DNA of 64,000 nt from Schleiferiaceae bacterium (GCA_029254375.1 JAQWXR010000001.1:1-64000), one strand, 5' to 3'; counted from the first letter of the stretch, positions 1 to 9,170 are shown. Notes: generated by a model not told the origin, from the letters alone. A program made the numbers and translations.

Positions 1-1
1 T

Positions 2-82
2 CGCCGTTCAGCGATAGTAGAAAATCTCAGCAAGGGCCTTAGGGCTCTTGCTTTCTTTTCTAAAGTGTTGGCATTTATGTGA
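2..82 (+). CDS. possible 3' end of a truncated gene
   Basis: One forward frame is open from the window edge to a TGA at 80-82, giving 26 residues ending in a hydrophobic-basic stretch (ALAFFSKVLAFM). A strong terminator follows 25 nt later, which suggests that a forward gene ends here. The fragment is too short to assign to a family, and it could be chance. Confidence 0.25.
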   Translation, partial: RRSAIVENLSKGLRALAFFSKVLAFM

Positions 83-106
83 TTATGAGTTTTTACAGTG
101 TCAACC

Positions 107-135
107 AGCCGCCTCAGAATTGAGGCGGCTTTTTT
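107..135 (+). terminator. intrinsic terminator
   Basis: A perfect 10-bp stem (AGCCGCCTCA / TGAGGCGGCT) with a 4-nt GAAT loop is followed by a run of T. It would end transcription from the left. The T run touches the stop codon of the reverse-strand regulator at 134, so the hairpin also lies just downstream of that gene, but there is no T run in that direction. Confidence 0.85.
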
Positions 136-1594
136 ATATGAGTTCCGAATTACGCAAGAGTTTGGCTATTTGTGAAATCTTTAATGGAATCTGGGAATGA
201 TGTAGGCAGGTGAATGACATAATTAGGCCCTGCTTTGCAGAATCCTCATACATGTAACATTTACTTAGGGCATGGGTATTAATACCATTCTCTGCGAGCA
301 ATCTTGAAGCGGTTAAATCCCAATCTTTTATTGAGCCATGATAATAAGCAATTGTATTCATGGTCTTCGGAAAAGGTGGGAGTGGAAGTTCTGGCAGTAA
401 GGAGGTCCAGCTTTTTGAAAAGACATCCCAACGTTTTCCGTGATGCTTCCGAACTTCGTGAATGTGGTTTCTCAGAAGTCCATTCCGGATAAATTCGTCC
501 ATGACAACTTGAATGGAAGAGGGAACAGATCGATGGGATTGTGATGTGAAGGCACGAACAGGTTCTATAAGAGATTTGGGCACGATCATAAAAGCTAAGC
601 GTATAGATGGATGAAGTATCCGATTAAATGTGCTCAAGTAAATTACCCGTCCTTCCTTGTCAAGGCTGAATAAACTTTGCGAATCATCGTATTCTTTCGT
701 CAAGTCATGTTCAAAATCATTTTCTATGATGATGGACTTTTTTAAATTCGGAGAATTGAGTAACAATTCCTTTCTATCTCTAGTTAAAATGGTTTCATCC
801 GGATAACGAGTGGTTGCCGTGACATGGATTAGCTTAACTGGTTTCTTTTGGCTTATAACAGTGTCTAAAGAGGAAATTTCGGCTTGTAGACCACTGAATA
901 TGGCCAAAACATTTGGAAAAGATGGGATTTGTATAGCAACTGGATCCCCAGGATTGATGAGTATGCTTCCTGTAATAAAGAGGGATTGGACAGACCCGGA
1001 AACGACAATTATTTGCTCTGGTGAGCATTGTATGCCTCGATTGATGGAAAGATGCATTGAAAGTGCTTCCCGAAATTGCTCTAACCCGAAGGAGCTACTA
1101 TAGGTGAGACCAGAGTTTTGCACATTTCGCCAGTACTTATTCAACAGGCTTTTCCACTTGTTGACAGGGAACAGGTCAAGTGGTGGAATCCCAGGCTGAA
1201 AAGCATATGCCCCAGACTTCATGGGATTAGTTTTTTTAAAACTTTTCAGAAAAGAAATACCCGAGGTGGAAAGTTCAATTGAATGGAGCTGGGGCGTCTT
1301 GGCAAGCGGGTAGATTCTATTTGAAACAAAATAACCAGATCCCTTTCTTGAATTGGTAAAGCCTTGGTTTGAGAGTAATTCATAGGCTCTGATCACGGTA
1401 CTTCTTGATAGACCTAGTGATTCCGATAACTTCCTGCTTGGGGGAAGTGTGGTTTGACCTGTTAAGACTCCTGATTGGATCAGGTGCTTGAATATCTCAA
1501 ACAGTCGAATATAACTGGGATTTCTTTTTACACCAATTGTATCAGGTTTTATATTCCATTGCTGCTGGATCAAATCTAGGATATCAGTTTTCAT
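134..1594 (-). CDS. MocR/GabR-like transcriptional regulator with degenerate PLP site
   Basis: The protein has 486 residues: an N-terminal GntR winged helix (about 25-95, with SRKLSESLGLSRSTVIRAYE typical of the family) joined to a fold-type I aminotransferase-like domain (about 125-480). MocR proteins usually bind PLP through a lysine in a TFSK motif; here the equivalent is TFNR, with Arg325. Aligning with GabR from memory, the pyridine-binding Asp and the Tyr of EDDYD are also changed, to Asn292 and Phe294. The regulator therefore probably senses something without forming a Schiff base, or is constitutive. It is transcribed divergently from the peptide-scavenging run at 1696-10383 and is its likely regulator. 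Family assignment is firm; loss of PLP binding is inferred from the residues. Confidence 0.88.
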   Translation of the reverse strand: MKTDILDLIQQQWNIKPDTIGVKRNPSYIRLFEIFKHLIQSGVLTGQTTLPPSRKLSESLGLSRSTVIRAYELLSNQGFTNSRKGSGYFVSNRIYPLAKTPQLHSIELSTSGISFLKSFKKTNPMKSGAYAFQPGIPPLDLFPVNKWKSLLNKYWRNVQNSGLTYSSSFGLEQFREALSMHLSINRGIQCSPEQIIVVSGSVQSLFITGSILINPGDPVAIQIPSFPNVLAIFSGLQAEISSLDTVISQKKPVKLIHVTATTRYPDETILTRDRKELLLNSPNLKKSIIIENDFEHDLTKEYDDSQSLFSLDKEGRVIYLSTFNRILHPSIRLAFMIVPKSLIEPVRAFTSQSHRSVPSSIQVVMDEFIRNGLLRNHIHEVRKHHGKRWDVFSKSWTSLLPELPLPPFPKTMNTIAYYHGSIKDWDLTASRLLAENGINTHALSKCYMYEDSAKQGLIMSFTCLHHSQIPLKISQIAKLLRNSELI

Positions 1595-1605
1595 CTGAAA
1601 AATAA

Positions 1606-1672
1606 TTGGTAGGTATAAAGAAAAAAAATTGGTATGAAATGTACATGGAAATTTTCAAATCTTTACATGTAA
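1606..1672. promoter_or_regulatory. candidate operator region between the MocR-like gene and its divergent run
   Basis: Two direct copies of TTGGTA (1606-1611 and 1629-1634) lie 23 bp apart, about two helical turns. Direct repeats of the TGGTAT/ATACCA type are known operators for MocR proteins such as GabR. Two perfect palindromes follow: ATGTACAT at 1640-1647 and TTACATGTAA at 1663-1672. A TACATTTC reading leftwards (1636-1643) could be the regulator's own -7 box, which would place the direct repeats in its leader. Binding is inferred, not shown. Confidence 0.45.
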
Positions 1673-1695
1673 CTATATATGAAAAAAAGTAAGTA

Positions 1696-2865
1696 ATGAA
1701 AAAGTATCTACCCTTCCTTTTATCCTTTTGCTTTGTTTCTACTCCGTTGACCGCGCAGCTGAGCCTTCGGGGAATCCTGGATTTGGATTTACCTTCGGCG
1801 GGAGCAGCTGGTAAGGCTATTCATGTTCATGCAGACTCGGCTATTTCGGATTTAAGCAGGTATGGAATCGGCGTAGCAAATAATGGTGGTGGATCAGATG
1901 GCTTGGAATATGTTTTTCCGGCGATTTCACTTCAGGCAGGTGATGATGTTCTAATAGCTAGGGATTCTAGCGCCATGTCCAGCTATTTTGCAGGTTGTTT
2001 TAGCCAGTTTGAATTTGTCCTGACGGCAAATAATTCCATCTCCCAGAATGGGGACGATGCGATCGAGCTTTATAAGGACTCGAGCGTAGTAGAAGTTTTT
2101 GGGGATGTCAATGTGGATGGATCAGGAACGTTTTGGGAGTATTCAGATTCTTGGGCATTCAAAGACACCTTGGGCCTCACATGGCCAAATGGATGGATCT
2201 ATGGGGGGGTGGGATGCACCGTCGGTGATTCCTTAGTGTCAGCATCACTTTGCCCGTATCCTGAGTGCCTCAATGTTTTACTGCTTCATGATGTTACGTT
2301 TAGAGTAGATATGAATGAGTATGCAGGGTCTTTTACGACCCCAGAGGTAAATGGTACGTTTAATGGATGGTGTGGAAATTGTGCCGCAATGACCGATTCT
2401 GATGGGGATAATGTGTGGGAAATCACTTTAGCCCTTGAAGATGGCGTTGGGGTTGAATATAAATTCTCCTATGATAATTGGACTGGTCAAGAGGCAAATG
2501 ACCCTGCTTCACCTTGTACTAATGGTAACAGCACGTTTACAAATAGAGTTCTGACACCAGCTTCAGATACGGTTTTGGCACCCGTATGTTGGGGTTCTTG
2601 CGATGAGTGCTCAGGAATTGGCTTGTTAGACAGTGAATTAGGTTTAAAGGTTTATCCGAATCCAGCAAATTCGTATACAATACTTTTCACTACCCTTCAA
2701 AGTGCATCGTATTCTCTTCTAAACGCCATGGGGCAAACCATTCATGGTGGTACGATTCATTACGGAGAGAATTTCGTAGATTTTACGAGGTTGACTCCGG
2801 GCTTATACTTTATTGAAGTTAAGTCGAATGAGTATTCTGAGATTTTGAAAGTTATCCGTCAATAG
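1696..2865 (+). CDS. secreted protein with lamin-tail-like and CBM-like domains and T9SS sorting tail
   Basis: The protein has 389 residues. A signal peptide (MKKYLPFLLSFCFVSTPLTA) leads into a lamin-tail-like beta domain (about 30-150), then a segment resembling starch/glycogen-binding modules (about 200-280; EVNGTFNGWCG, then YKFSYDNWTG). The C-terminal 75 residues match a type IX secretion sorting domain (KVYPNPA, then LTPGLYFIEVK). It is likely exported across the outer membrane and attached to the surface or released. It is first in the run divergent from the MocR-like regulator. Ligand unknown; the CBM resemblance is by motif only. Confidence 0.75.
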   Translation: MKKYLPFLLSFCFVSTPLTAQLSLRGILDLDLPSAGAAGKAIHVHADSAISDLSRYGIGVANNGGGSDGLEYVFPAISLQAGDDVLIARDSSAMSSYFAGCFSQFEFVLTANNSISQNGDDAIELYKDSSVVEVFGDVNVDGSGTFWEYSDSWAFKDTLGLTWPNGWIYGGVGCTVGDSLVSASLCPYPECLNVLLLHDVTFRVDMNEYAGSFTTPEVNGTFNGWCGNCAAMTDSDGDNVWEITLALEDGVGVEYKFSYDNWTGQEANDPASPCTNGNSTFTNRVLTPASDTVLAPVCWGSCDECSGIGLLDSELGLKVYPNPANSYTILFTTLQSASYSLLNAMGQTIHGGTIHYGENFVDFTRLTPGLYFIEVKSNEYSEILKVIRQ

Positions 2866-2873
2866 TAGGATCA

Positions 2874-3821
2874 ATGCGTATCATTAAGACTTCACATCTT
2901 TGCAGTTTAGCCGCGATTTCGCTGTTAATTTCTGGATGTCATACCGAAGATGTGCCGCTTAGGCCGTCGGTAACTTTTTCAGCCTCTCCTATTGTGATTT
3001 CAGAGGATAATGGTGTAGCAACTTTGGAATTAATCCTCAGTGAAGCATTAACTGAAACCTTGATAGCACAACTTAATATTGGAGGTTCGGCAGTGAAAGA
3101 TGAAGATTATGCACTTTCTAGTGAGGTGTTAGTTATTCAGCCTGGCGAGCTCAAAGGTACTGTGACCATTGCGGCACTTCAAGATCTGGAACAGGAGGAA
3201 AATGAAGAAATTACGCTAGAATTAGTCGAGAGCACGTCCTTCATTAATTTAACGCCTGGGGTATTGAGTATCCTGATTGAAGATGATGATTCCCCTTCGT
3301 CTGGGTCGCTGCTTATTTTGAATGAAGTGCTTTACGACCCGTCCAATAATGGCCTAAATGGCGATGCAAACGGTGATGGAGTGTATGTTCAAGATGAGGA
3401 TGAGTTCATAGAATTTGTTAATCTTAGTGCTACTACCATGGACCTTTCCGGATATAAGGTTTTCGACGCGACAGCATTGGGATCGAATACCCCTCGTCAT
3501 GTATTCCCTACTGGTTCTATTCTGAGTCCTGGAAAAGCGTTGATTTTATTTGGGGGGGGTACTCCATCTGGGTCTTTTGGGAATGCTCTTGTGCAAGTAG
3601 CTTCGAGCGGGGCGATTAACATGAACAATGCCGGAGATTTCATTACGCTTAGAGATGATCTTGATTCTACATTTTTAGAATTTGACATCACTCCACTTTC
3701 GGATAATCCAAATGAATCGTATACCCGGAATCCGGATCTTACAGGATCATTTGAACAACATAGTGCAGTGAATGGATTGCTTTTCACCCCGGGAACTAAG
3801 GTAGATGGTTCGCCATTTTAA
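2874..3821 (+). CDS. lipoprotein with Calx-beta and lamin-tail domains
   Basis: The protein has 315 residues. The N-terminus has a lipoprotein signal with lipobox LLISGC. Residues of about 35-140 look like a Calx-beta domain (VISEDNGVATLELILSEAL, ending IEDDD), a Ca2+-binding beta fold common in surface proteins. Residues of about 145-310 look like a lamin-tail domain (LILNEVLYDP, then EFIEFVNLS and DLSGYKV). It starts 8 nt after the preceding gene and is surely co-transcribed. It probably sits on the outer membrane as a surface adhesin or binding protein. No enzymatic motif was seen. Confidence 0.72.
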   Translation: MRIIKTSHLCSLAAISLLISGCHTEDVPLRPSVTFSASPIVISEDNGVATLELILSEALTETLIAQLNIGGSAVKDEDYALSSEVLVIQPGELKGTVTIAALQDLEQEENEEITLELVESTSFINLTPGVLSILIEDDDSPSSGSLLILNEVLYDPSNNGLNGDANGDGVYVQDEDEFIEFVNLSATTMDLSGYKVFDATALGSNTPRHVFPTGSILSPGKALILFGGGTPSGSFGNALVQVASSGAINMNNAGDFITLRDDLDSTFLEFDITPLSDNPNESYTRNPDLTGSFEQHSAVNGLLFTPGTKVDGSPF

Positions 3822-3840
3822 GCACCTAAAGTTCTGAGGT

Positions 3841-5196
3841 ATGCACATAGTTTGGATTTTTCTCGCCCTATTGGTCACAGGGATTTCGTTATACAAGAAA
3901 TGGCAAACCCAATGGGTGCTGTTTTTGGTTGGTTTTGGTATGATTTGCCTCGCCGAGTTCTTTGGACTAGGCTTTTTAAAGGAAGAGACTTCAGCCAATG
4001 GGGCGCCACTCCTCAATGCTCTTCATAGAACAGTCGGTCAATTTGAATCAACACTAGGAAGTGTGGGATTGATGATTATGAGCATAGGAGGTTTCGTGAC
4101 GTATTGTGACAACATCGGCGCCTCCCAAAAACTAGTTCAGATATCCTTGAACTTGCTGAATAAGTTAAAACTGCCTTCCTCATTTTTTGCCATTCTAGTT
4201 TTACCTCTAGGTCAGATCTTGTTTGTCTGTATACCATCAGCTGCTGGATTTGCATGTCTATTGATGGCTTCCGTGTTTCCCGTTCTTGTTGGCATGGGCG
4301 TGAACAGAGCCGCCGCGGCAGCCATAATTACTGGAACGACCGCATTTGGAATTGGTCCCGCCTCGGCCATTACAAATAGCGCAGCGACTATCATTGGCAT
4401 TCCAGTAGTTGACTACTTTATAAATGTTCAGCTCTCTGTTATGTGGGCAATGATGGCGGTGACTATGGTTCTCTATGCGGTCTCTAATAGGATTTTTGAC
4501 CGCATGCCCATAGACTATCCAGGAGTCGCTTCAAAGATGGAGCAGGATATGGAGCAAGTGCCATCTTATTTAGCGGTTCTCCCTATCCTTCCAATTTTAT
4601 TACTCACATCCGTTTACTTGAGTTCATCATTGCTTAACATACCCATGGAATTGTCAACCTCTGAGGCAATGATAGCAAGCATGATTTTGGCCTTCTTCGC
4701 ACGTTCAATAGGCTCTTTATCTTTATCCAAAAGCTTTGCTGAACTGTCCAACTTTTGGGTGGGAATGGGAGATATTTTTAAAAATGTGGTCACCTTGGTG
4801 ATGGCAGCGGAAATTTTTGCCAAGGGATTGATTTCCCTTGGGTTTATACAAATGCTAGTGGATAGTATGAATGCGCTTGGTCTAGGGTCAGTGGCTGTTC
4901 TTATTGTGTTTACAATTCTAATCTTCTTGGCATCCATTTTAATGGGTAGCGGTAATGCTGCATTTTTTTCTTTTGCACCCACGGTCCCAAAAATTGCATC
5001 AGAATTTGGATTAGAAGGAACGAAATTGATCCTGCCTATGAATTTAGGAGCATCGATGGGAAGAACGATCTCTCCAATTTCTGGGGTGCTCATTGCGGTT
5101 TCAACCATTGCCCAGGTACCCGTGTTTGAAATTTTAAAGCGCAATCTACTGCCGATGATAGGCGCGTTGATATTTATTCTAATCTATTCGGCATAA
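3841..5196 (+). CDS. DcuC-family C4-dicarboxylate-type transporter
   Basis: The protein has 451 residues, about a dozen hydrophobic segments, and follows the E. coli DcuC pattern throughout: GLMIMSIGGFVTYCDNIGAS near the first third and MGSGNAAFFSFAPTVPKI and NLGASMGRTISPISGV in the C-terminal half. DcuC-type carriers move succinate, fumarate or aspartate-like dicarboxylates across the inner membrane. Sitting 10 nt upstream of isoaspartyl dipeptidase, it may import beta-aspartyl dipeptides or exchange aspartate or its products. The family is clear; the substrate is inference. Confidence 0.85.
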   Translation: MHIVWIFLALLVTGISLYKKWQTQWVLFLVGFGMICLAEFFGLGFLKEETSANGAPLLNALHRTVGQFESTLGSVGLMIMSIGGFVTYCDNIGASQKLVQISLNLLNKLKLPSSFFAILVLPLGQILFVCIPSAAGFACLLMASVFPVLVGMGVNRAAAAAIITGTTAFGIGPASAITNSAATIIGIPVVDYFINVQLSVMWAMMAVTMVLYAVSNRIFDRMPIDYPGVASKMEQDMEQVPSYLAVLPILPILLLTSVYLSSSLLNIPMELSTSEAMIASMILAFFARSIGSLSLSKSFAELSNFWVGMGDIFKNVVTLVMAAEIFAKGLISLGFIQMLVDSMNALGLGSVAVLIVFTILIFLASILMGSGNAAFFSFAPTVPKIASEFGLEGTKLILPMNLGASMGRTISPISGVLIAVSTIAQVPVFEILKRNLLPMIGALIFILIYSA

Positions 5197-5206
5197 TTGC
5201 ATTCGT

Positions 5207-6316
5207 ATGAGGCTACTGAAAAATTTCCATGTATTCGCGCCAAAAGATCTTGGATTTGTGGATATTCTTGTTGCTCATGGCAAGGTGTTGTGTGTGGAAG
5301 AAAATTTAAACATTACCGGCATTCCTAACCTGGAGGTTGTTGATGGAGAGGGGGCGATTATCACCCCTGGGTTTATTGACCAACATATTCATCTTATAGG
5401 CGCAGGAGGGAAAAGAGGCTTTTCAAGTTTGACAAGGGAGCTAGAGATAACGGATTTATGGCGCGTTGGAACAACAACAGCGGTGGGTTTATTGGGGACT
5501 GATGGTGCTACGCGGAATCCTAAAAGTCTATACTCCAAAGTAAAGGCATTCGATGAGCAGGGCCTATCTGCATTTATGCATACAGGGTATTACGGTTTGG
5601 ATCCATGTTTTATAACCGACAGTGCTCAAAATGACCTCATATTCATCGACAAGGTTATTGGTTCGAAAGTGGCTATTTCCGATATAAGATCTTCGTTTCC
5701 AACAGATAACGAATTGTTGAAGCGTTGGCGAGAAGTTTACGTCGGAGGTATGGTTAGTGGTAAAAAAGGAGTGTTGCATGTCCACTTGGGCCCAGCAAAA
5801 GAGCATTTAGATCCTTTATTTCGAATGGTTAAAGACTTTGATGTGCCAATTTCATCCTTGTCACCAACGCATGTGGCGCGTTCAAAGGAATTATTCGAAG
5901 AGGCGATTTTATTTGCCAAGCTCGGCGGCTCCATTGACATTACCACAGGGGCATCGAAATTCACAGAACCACATCTAGCTGTTTACTGCGCAGTCGAAGA
6001 AGGTGTTCCCATTACTCAAATTACATTTTCAACCGATGGAAATGCTGGATTGGATGCAAAAGATGTTCATGGTAATGTGATCGGAACCAAATCTGCTCCC
6101 ATTGAAGCAAACCTGAGTTCTATTCGGGCCTTGTTAACAGATCGAATTATTGAGACTGAACAAGCTCTTTCTCTTGTAACCGTTAATGTGGCGAATCATT
6201 TAAACTTGAAAGGGAAAGGTAGAGTATCTAATGGCTATGATGCAGATTTCTGTGTTTTTGATGACCAATGGAACCTTAAAGATGTATACACTAAGGGTAT
6301 TTCAAGATGGATGTAA
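5207..6316 (+). CDS. iadA: isoaspartyl dipeptidase (beta-aspartyl peptidase)
   Basis: The protein has 369 residues and is an amidohydrolase-superfamily enzyme that aligns with E. coli IadA along its length. The binuclear metal site appears intact: His60 and His62 (DQHIH), Lys154 (carboxylated Lys in KVAISD), His193, His222 (PTHV) and Asp277 (STDGN). IadA cleaves beta-Asp-X dipeptides, which arise from isoaspartyl-damaged proteins and from cyanophycin (beta-Asp-Arg). No signal peptide, so cytoplasmic. Its stop overlaps the start of the porin gene by 10 bp, showing tight coupling. Slightly shorter than E. coli IadA (390). Confidence 0.93.
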   Translation: MRLLKNFHVFAPKDLGFVDILVAHGKVLCVEENLNITGIPNLEVVDGEGAIITPGFIDQHIHLIGAGGKRGFSSLTRELEITDLWRVGTTTAVGLLGTDGATRNPKSLYSKVKAFDEQGLSAFMHTGYYGLDPCFITDSAQNDLIFIDKVIGSKVAISDIRSSFPTDNELLKRWREVYVGGMVSGKKGVLHVHLGPAKEHLDPLFRMVKDFDVPISSLSPTHVARSKELFEEAILFAKLGGSIDITTGASKFTEPHLAVYCAVEEGVPITQITFSTDGNAGLDAKDVHGNVIGTKSAPIEANLSSIRALLTDRIIETEQALSLVTVNVANHLNLKGKGRVSNGYDADFCVFDDQWNLKDVYTKGISRWM

Positions 6317-7623
6317 AAGTTGTTTTTCTAGCGCTACTAATTGCATGCACTGGGACATCCCTTCAAGCGCAATTGGATGAAGATGAATGGGGTTTGACCA
6401 ATTCCTATGATTTTGGAGAGGGTTGGATAATCAAAGGAAACAACGTCGCTACGGAAATAACGGGAATGTTTCAACCTCAATTTGAGTGGAAGCATTATGG
6501 CGATAAAATCGAATTTCAAGATGTTTTTCGCTCAAGAATTCGACGTTTTCGTCTTCGGTTTAATGGACAATATGAGCCTGCACGTCTTTTTTATCGCGTT
6601 CAATATGATTTTGGAGGAGTTCCTGAAATTGATAACGGTGAGTTGATTAGAATTTCCCAAGCTTACATAGGGACTAGAATAGGACGAAGGGCGCGAATCA
6701 TTATTGGGCAGAGGGCTTCCCCTGCAAATAATCGTGAACTTTTTATGAACTCGGGAACCCTTCAGCTTGTTGAGCGCAGTAGAGTTACTAGTGCATTTGC
6801 CAGCTTGGCTGAATTTGGTGTTTTTTTTGAAAATACATGGAGGTTGTCCAGTACCAACTACATCCGGGGCTATACGAGCATAACCACTGGAGATGGAGCT
6901 TTTCCTATCAAGCCTGACTTTGGTGGATTTAAATACAGTGCTCGATTAGATTATTTGCCATTTGGTCTGTTCACGAGGTACGGTCAGTTTAGGCAAGTGG
7001 ATATGGTTCGAGAACTAACTCCTAAGCTAATAATTGGAGCCTTCTTGAGTCAAAATCAAGGAGTTAGTAGTCGAAGAGGAAGGACCCAAGGATCGATATT
7101 GTATTTAGATTCCGCATTTAATACTCTTTTGCCCAATTATTCTCAAATGGGCATTGATTTCATGTTCAAATACAGAGGCTTTTCAATGATAGGTGAGTGG
7201 GTGCGTGGAGGGGCAAGCGTACCTGATGGTATTCTCTATCGAGTGAGAACCGATGGTTCGATAAGTACAGATTTTCTTGTAAATGATCTTCAAAATATGC
7301 CGGATTACGTCAAATCGAGGATGATGCTAGGCAATGGGTACAATCTGCAAGCTGGATTCCTGACGAAAAAAGGAATCTCATTTGATGGGAGATATTCGCA
7401 TTTAGTGGCTGACCCGTTTTCATTTTTGACGAATGGGACATTCTACAATAGACCTTCATTTTACACCTTAGGTATGTCAAAATACATGACGAGATGGTAT
7501 GGAATGAAAATCCAAGGATCTGTCACAATGAATACGGTCGCACCTGGCGCAAATTCTCCAGGCAATGATCTATTGACCAAGCCTGAGTGGACGTATCGTT
7601 TAATTACAAGCTTTCTATTTTGA
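6307..7623 (+). CDS. porin of the OprO/OprP-like family, copy 1
   Basis: The protein has 438 residues with a signal peptide (VVFLALLIACTGTSLQAQ). The mature part is built of alternating aromatic beta strands and ends in Phe, as expected for an outer-membrane barrel; motifs such as RFRLRFNGQYE and GQRASPANNREL fit the phosphate-selective porin O/P family. It overlaps iadA by 10 bp and ends in the peptidase gene start. In this run it is likely a diffusion channel for a small anionic substrate such as aspartyl peptides; that substrate is inferred from context. A paralogue lies at 9157-10383. Confidence 0.82.
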   Translation: MDVKVVFLALLIACTGTSLQAQLDEDEWGLTNSYDFGEGWIIKGNNVATEITGMFQPQFEWKHYGDKIEFQDVFRSRIRRFRLRFNGQYEPARLFYRVQYDFGGVPEIDNGELIRISQAYIGTRIGRRARIIIGQRASPANNRELFMNSGTLQLVERSRVTSAFASLAEFGVFFENTWRLSSTNYIRGYTSITTGDGAFPIKPDFGGFKYSARLDYLPFGLFTRYGQFRQVDMVRELTPKLIIGAFLSQNQGVSSRRGRTQGSILYLDSAFNTLLPNYSQMGIDFMFKYRGFSMIGEWVRGGASVPDGILYRVRTDGSISTDFLVNDLQNMPDYVKSRMMLGNGYNLQAGFLTKKGISFDGRYSHLVADPFSFLTNGTFYNRPSFYTLGMSKYMTRWYGMKIQGSVTMNTVAPGANSPGNDLLTKPEWTYRLITSFLF

Positions 7624-9170
7624 AGAACTCGTTATTAATCGGTTTTATTCTCGTCGCAATTTCTTCAGGATTTGACCTTGAAAAGGGTTTTAATCCGCAG
7701 ACAAAAGAAATTACAACTCGCTTTTTTTCTGATCCACTAATTGATATCCCCACACCCGCATTTCAGAAAAAGAAGGGAGCGAGCACCTATGGTGAAGTCA
7801 TAGAATTTATTCAGAACACGGTCGAATCACACCGCGAATACGCGGAGTTAGCTTCCTTGGGAACTAGTCAGAAGGGGCTGAATATTCCTATTATTTTTCT
7901 TCGAAGTCCCACCGCTAAAAACCCACTGAGAATTTGGTTTCAAGGGGGATTACATGGGGATGAGATAGGGAGTGTTGAGTCTATGCTCTTCCTCCTTCAT
8001 GAATTACTCACTGACTCTGTTCATTTGCTTGAGCAGGCGGAATTCGCCATTGTGCCAGTAGCTAATCCGGACGGATTTTCAAAGGAAGATAGATTTTCAG
8101 CAAATGGACTAGATCTCAATAGAGATCAAACAAAAATGCTCGCGCCCGAGACTGAATTTTTAAAGGATGCATTCCATTCTTTTGCCCCTGAAATAGCTGT
8201 TGACTTTCATGAGTATAGACCTTATCGTAAAGATTATGTGAATTATGGAAGAGCTGGAATCACGTCCCCATATGATGCAATGTTTCTGCACACATCTAAT
8301 GAAAATGTCCCAGAAGATCTTCGAAAGATGATTCATCGGCAATTTGTGCTACCCGCAATGGATAAGATGGAAGAGGCGGGCTATAGAACAAGCGGTTATT
8401 TCAGCACCGTAGATATCCAAGGGAAAACGCATTTCCGATTGGGAAGCGCCAGCGCAAGATCAACGTCTACCTCTTATGCGCTAAGTAATACAATATCGTC
8501 ACTTATTGAGATTAGAGGGGTGGGTATAAGCACCACCTCATTAAAGCGACGAGTGCATTCTGCTTTTTTAATTGGCATGTCATACATCCATGAGGGAATT
8601 CGACTTGGTAAGGGTCTCAAAGAATTTTTGCATGAAAGGGCTGCTATAGAAAAGGCTACTGTGTTAGTGAGCTATAATCGACGAATGGACACCTTGCGAT
8701 TTATTGATCTGGATAAGGTAGAAGTTCAAGATTTCTATTTACCTATTCAGGATCTTAGCCGACAATCAGTTGACATATCACGCGTGCTCCCTCAAGCCTA
8801 TTTGATTCTTGGGAAAGATATAAAGGAAGTCGAAAGCCGCTTGAATCTATTGAATATCCAATGTTCTCGCAAGCAGCTCTCCGAGCTGCCTATCGAGCGA
8901 CTTAGAGCTTATGCCGTGGATAATTACAGAATGGATGGTACCCTTTATGAAGGTTCAAAAATGCAGAATTTAACCTGCCATCTAGAGCCACTAGATGCCA
9001 AAGAATATTCCGTGAAACAAGAGGTTTTATTTATTCCTGTAGATCAACCAAGAATGGGGCATTTGGTAGAATTATTAGAGCCAGATGCACCAAATAGTTT
9101 GTTTTCGTTCAGCATTATTCAATTAACTGCCTCCAAAACCATTAATATTTTACGTTATGAAAAAGGTTAG
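7620..9170 (+). CDS. secreted M14-family zinc carboxypeptidase
   Basis: The protein has 516 residues from a TTG at 7620 that overlaps the porin stop (TTGA). This start gives a clean signal peptide (MKNSLLIGFILVAISSG); an upstream ATG at 7587 would add 11 residues inside the porin gene. The M14 site is complete: zinc ligands His112 and Glu115 (HGDE) and His197 (DFHEY), Arg168 in LDLNRD, and a catalytic Glu near 297 (LIEIRG). About 200 further residues follow, without a recognised domain. It likely trims peptides in the periplasm or outside the cell, feeding the porins, carrier and IadA. Confidence 0.85.
   Translation: MKNSLLIGFILVAISSGFDLEKGFNPQTKEITTRFFSDPLIDIPTPAFQKKKGASTYGEVIEFIQNTVESHREYAELASLGTSQKGLNIPIIFLRSPTAKNPLRIWFQGGLHGDEIGSVESMLFLLHELLTDSVHLLEQAEFAIVPVANPDGFSKEDRFSANGLDLNRDQTKMLAPETEFLKDAFHSFAPEIAVDFHEYRPYRKDYVNYGRAGITSPYDAMFLHTSNENVPEDLRKMIHRQFVLPAMDKMEEAGYRTSGYFSTVDIQGKTHFRLGSASARSTSTSYALSNTISSLIEIRGVGISTTSLKRRVHSAFLIGMSYIHEGIRLGKGLKEFLHERAAIEKATVLVSYNRRMDTLRFIDLDKVEVQDFYLPIQDLSRQSVDISRVLPQAYLILGKDIKEVESRLNLLNIQCSRKQLSELPIERLRAYAVDNYRMDGTLYEGSKMQNLTCHLEPLDAKEYSVKQEVLFIPVDQPRMGHLVELLEPDAPNSLFSFSIIQLTASKTINILRYEKG

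Noticed and set aside
4614-5144. Reverse frame of 176 codons inside the DcuC-type gene
   Set aside because: Shadow of the transporter frame; no family resemblance and entirely antisense to conserved sequence.
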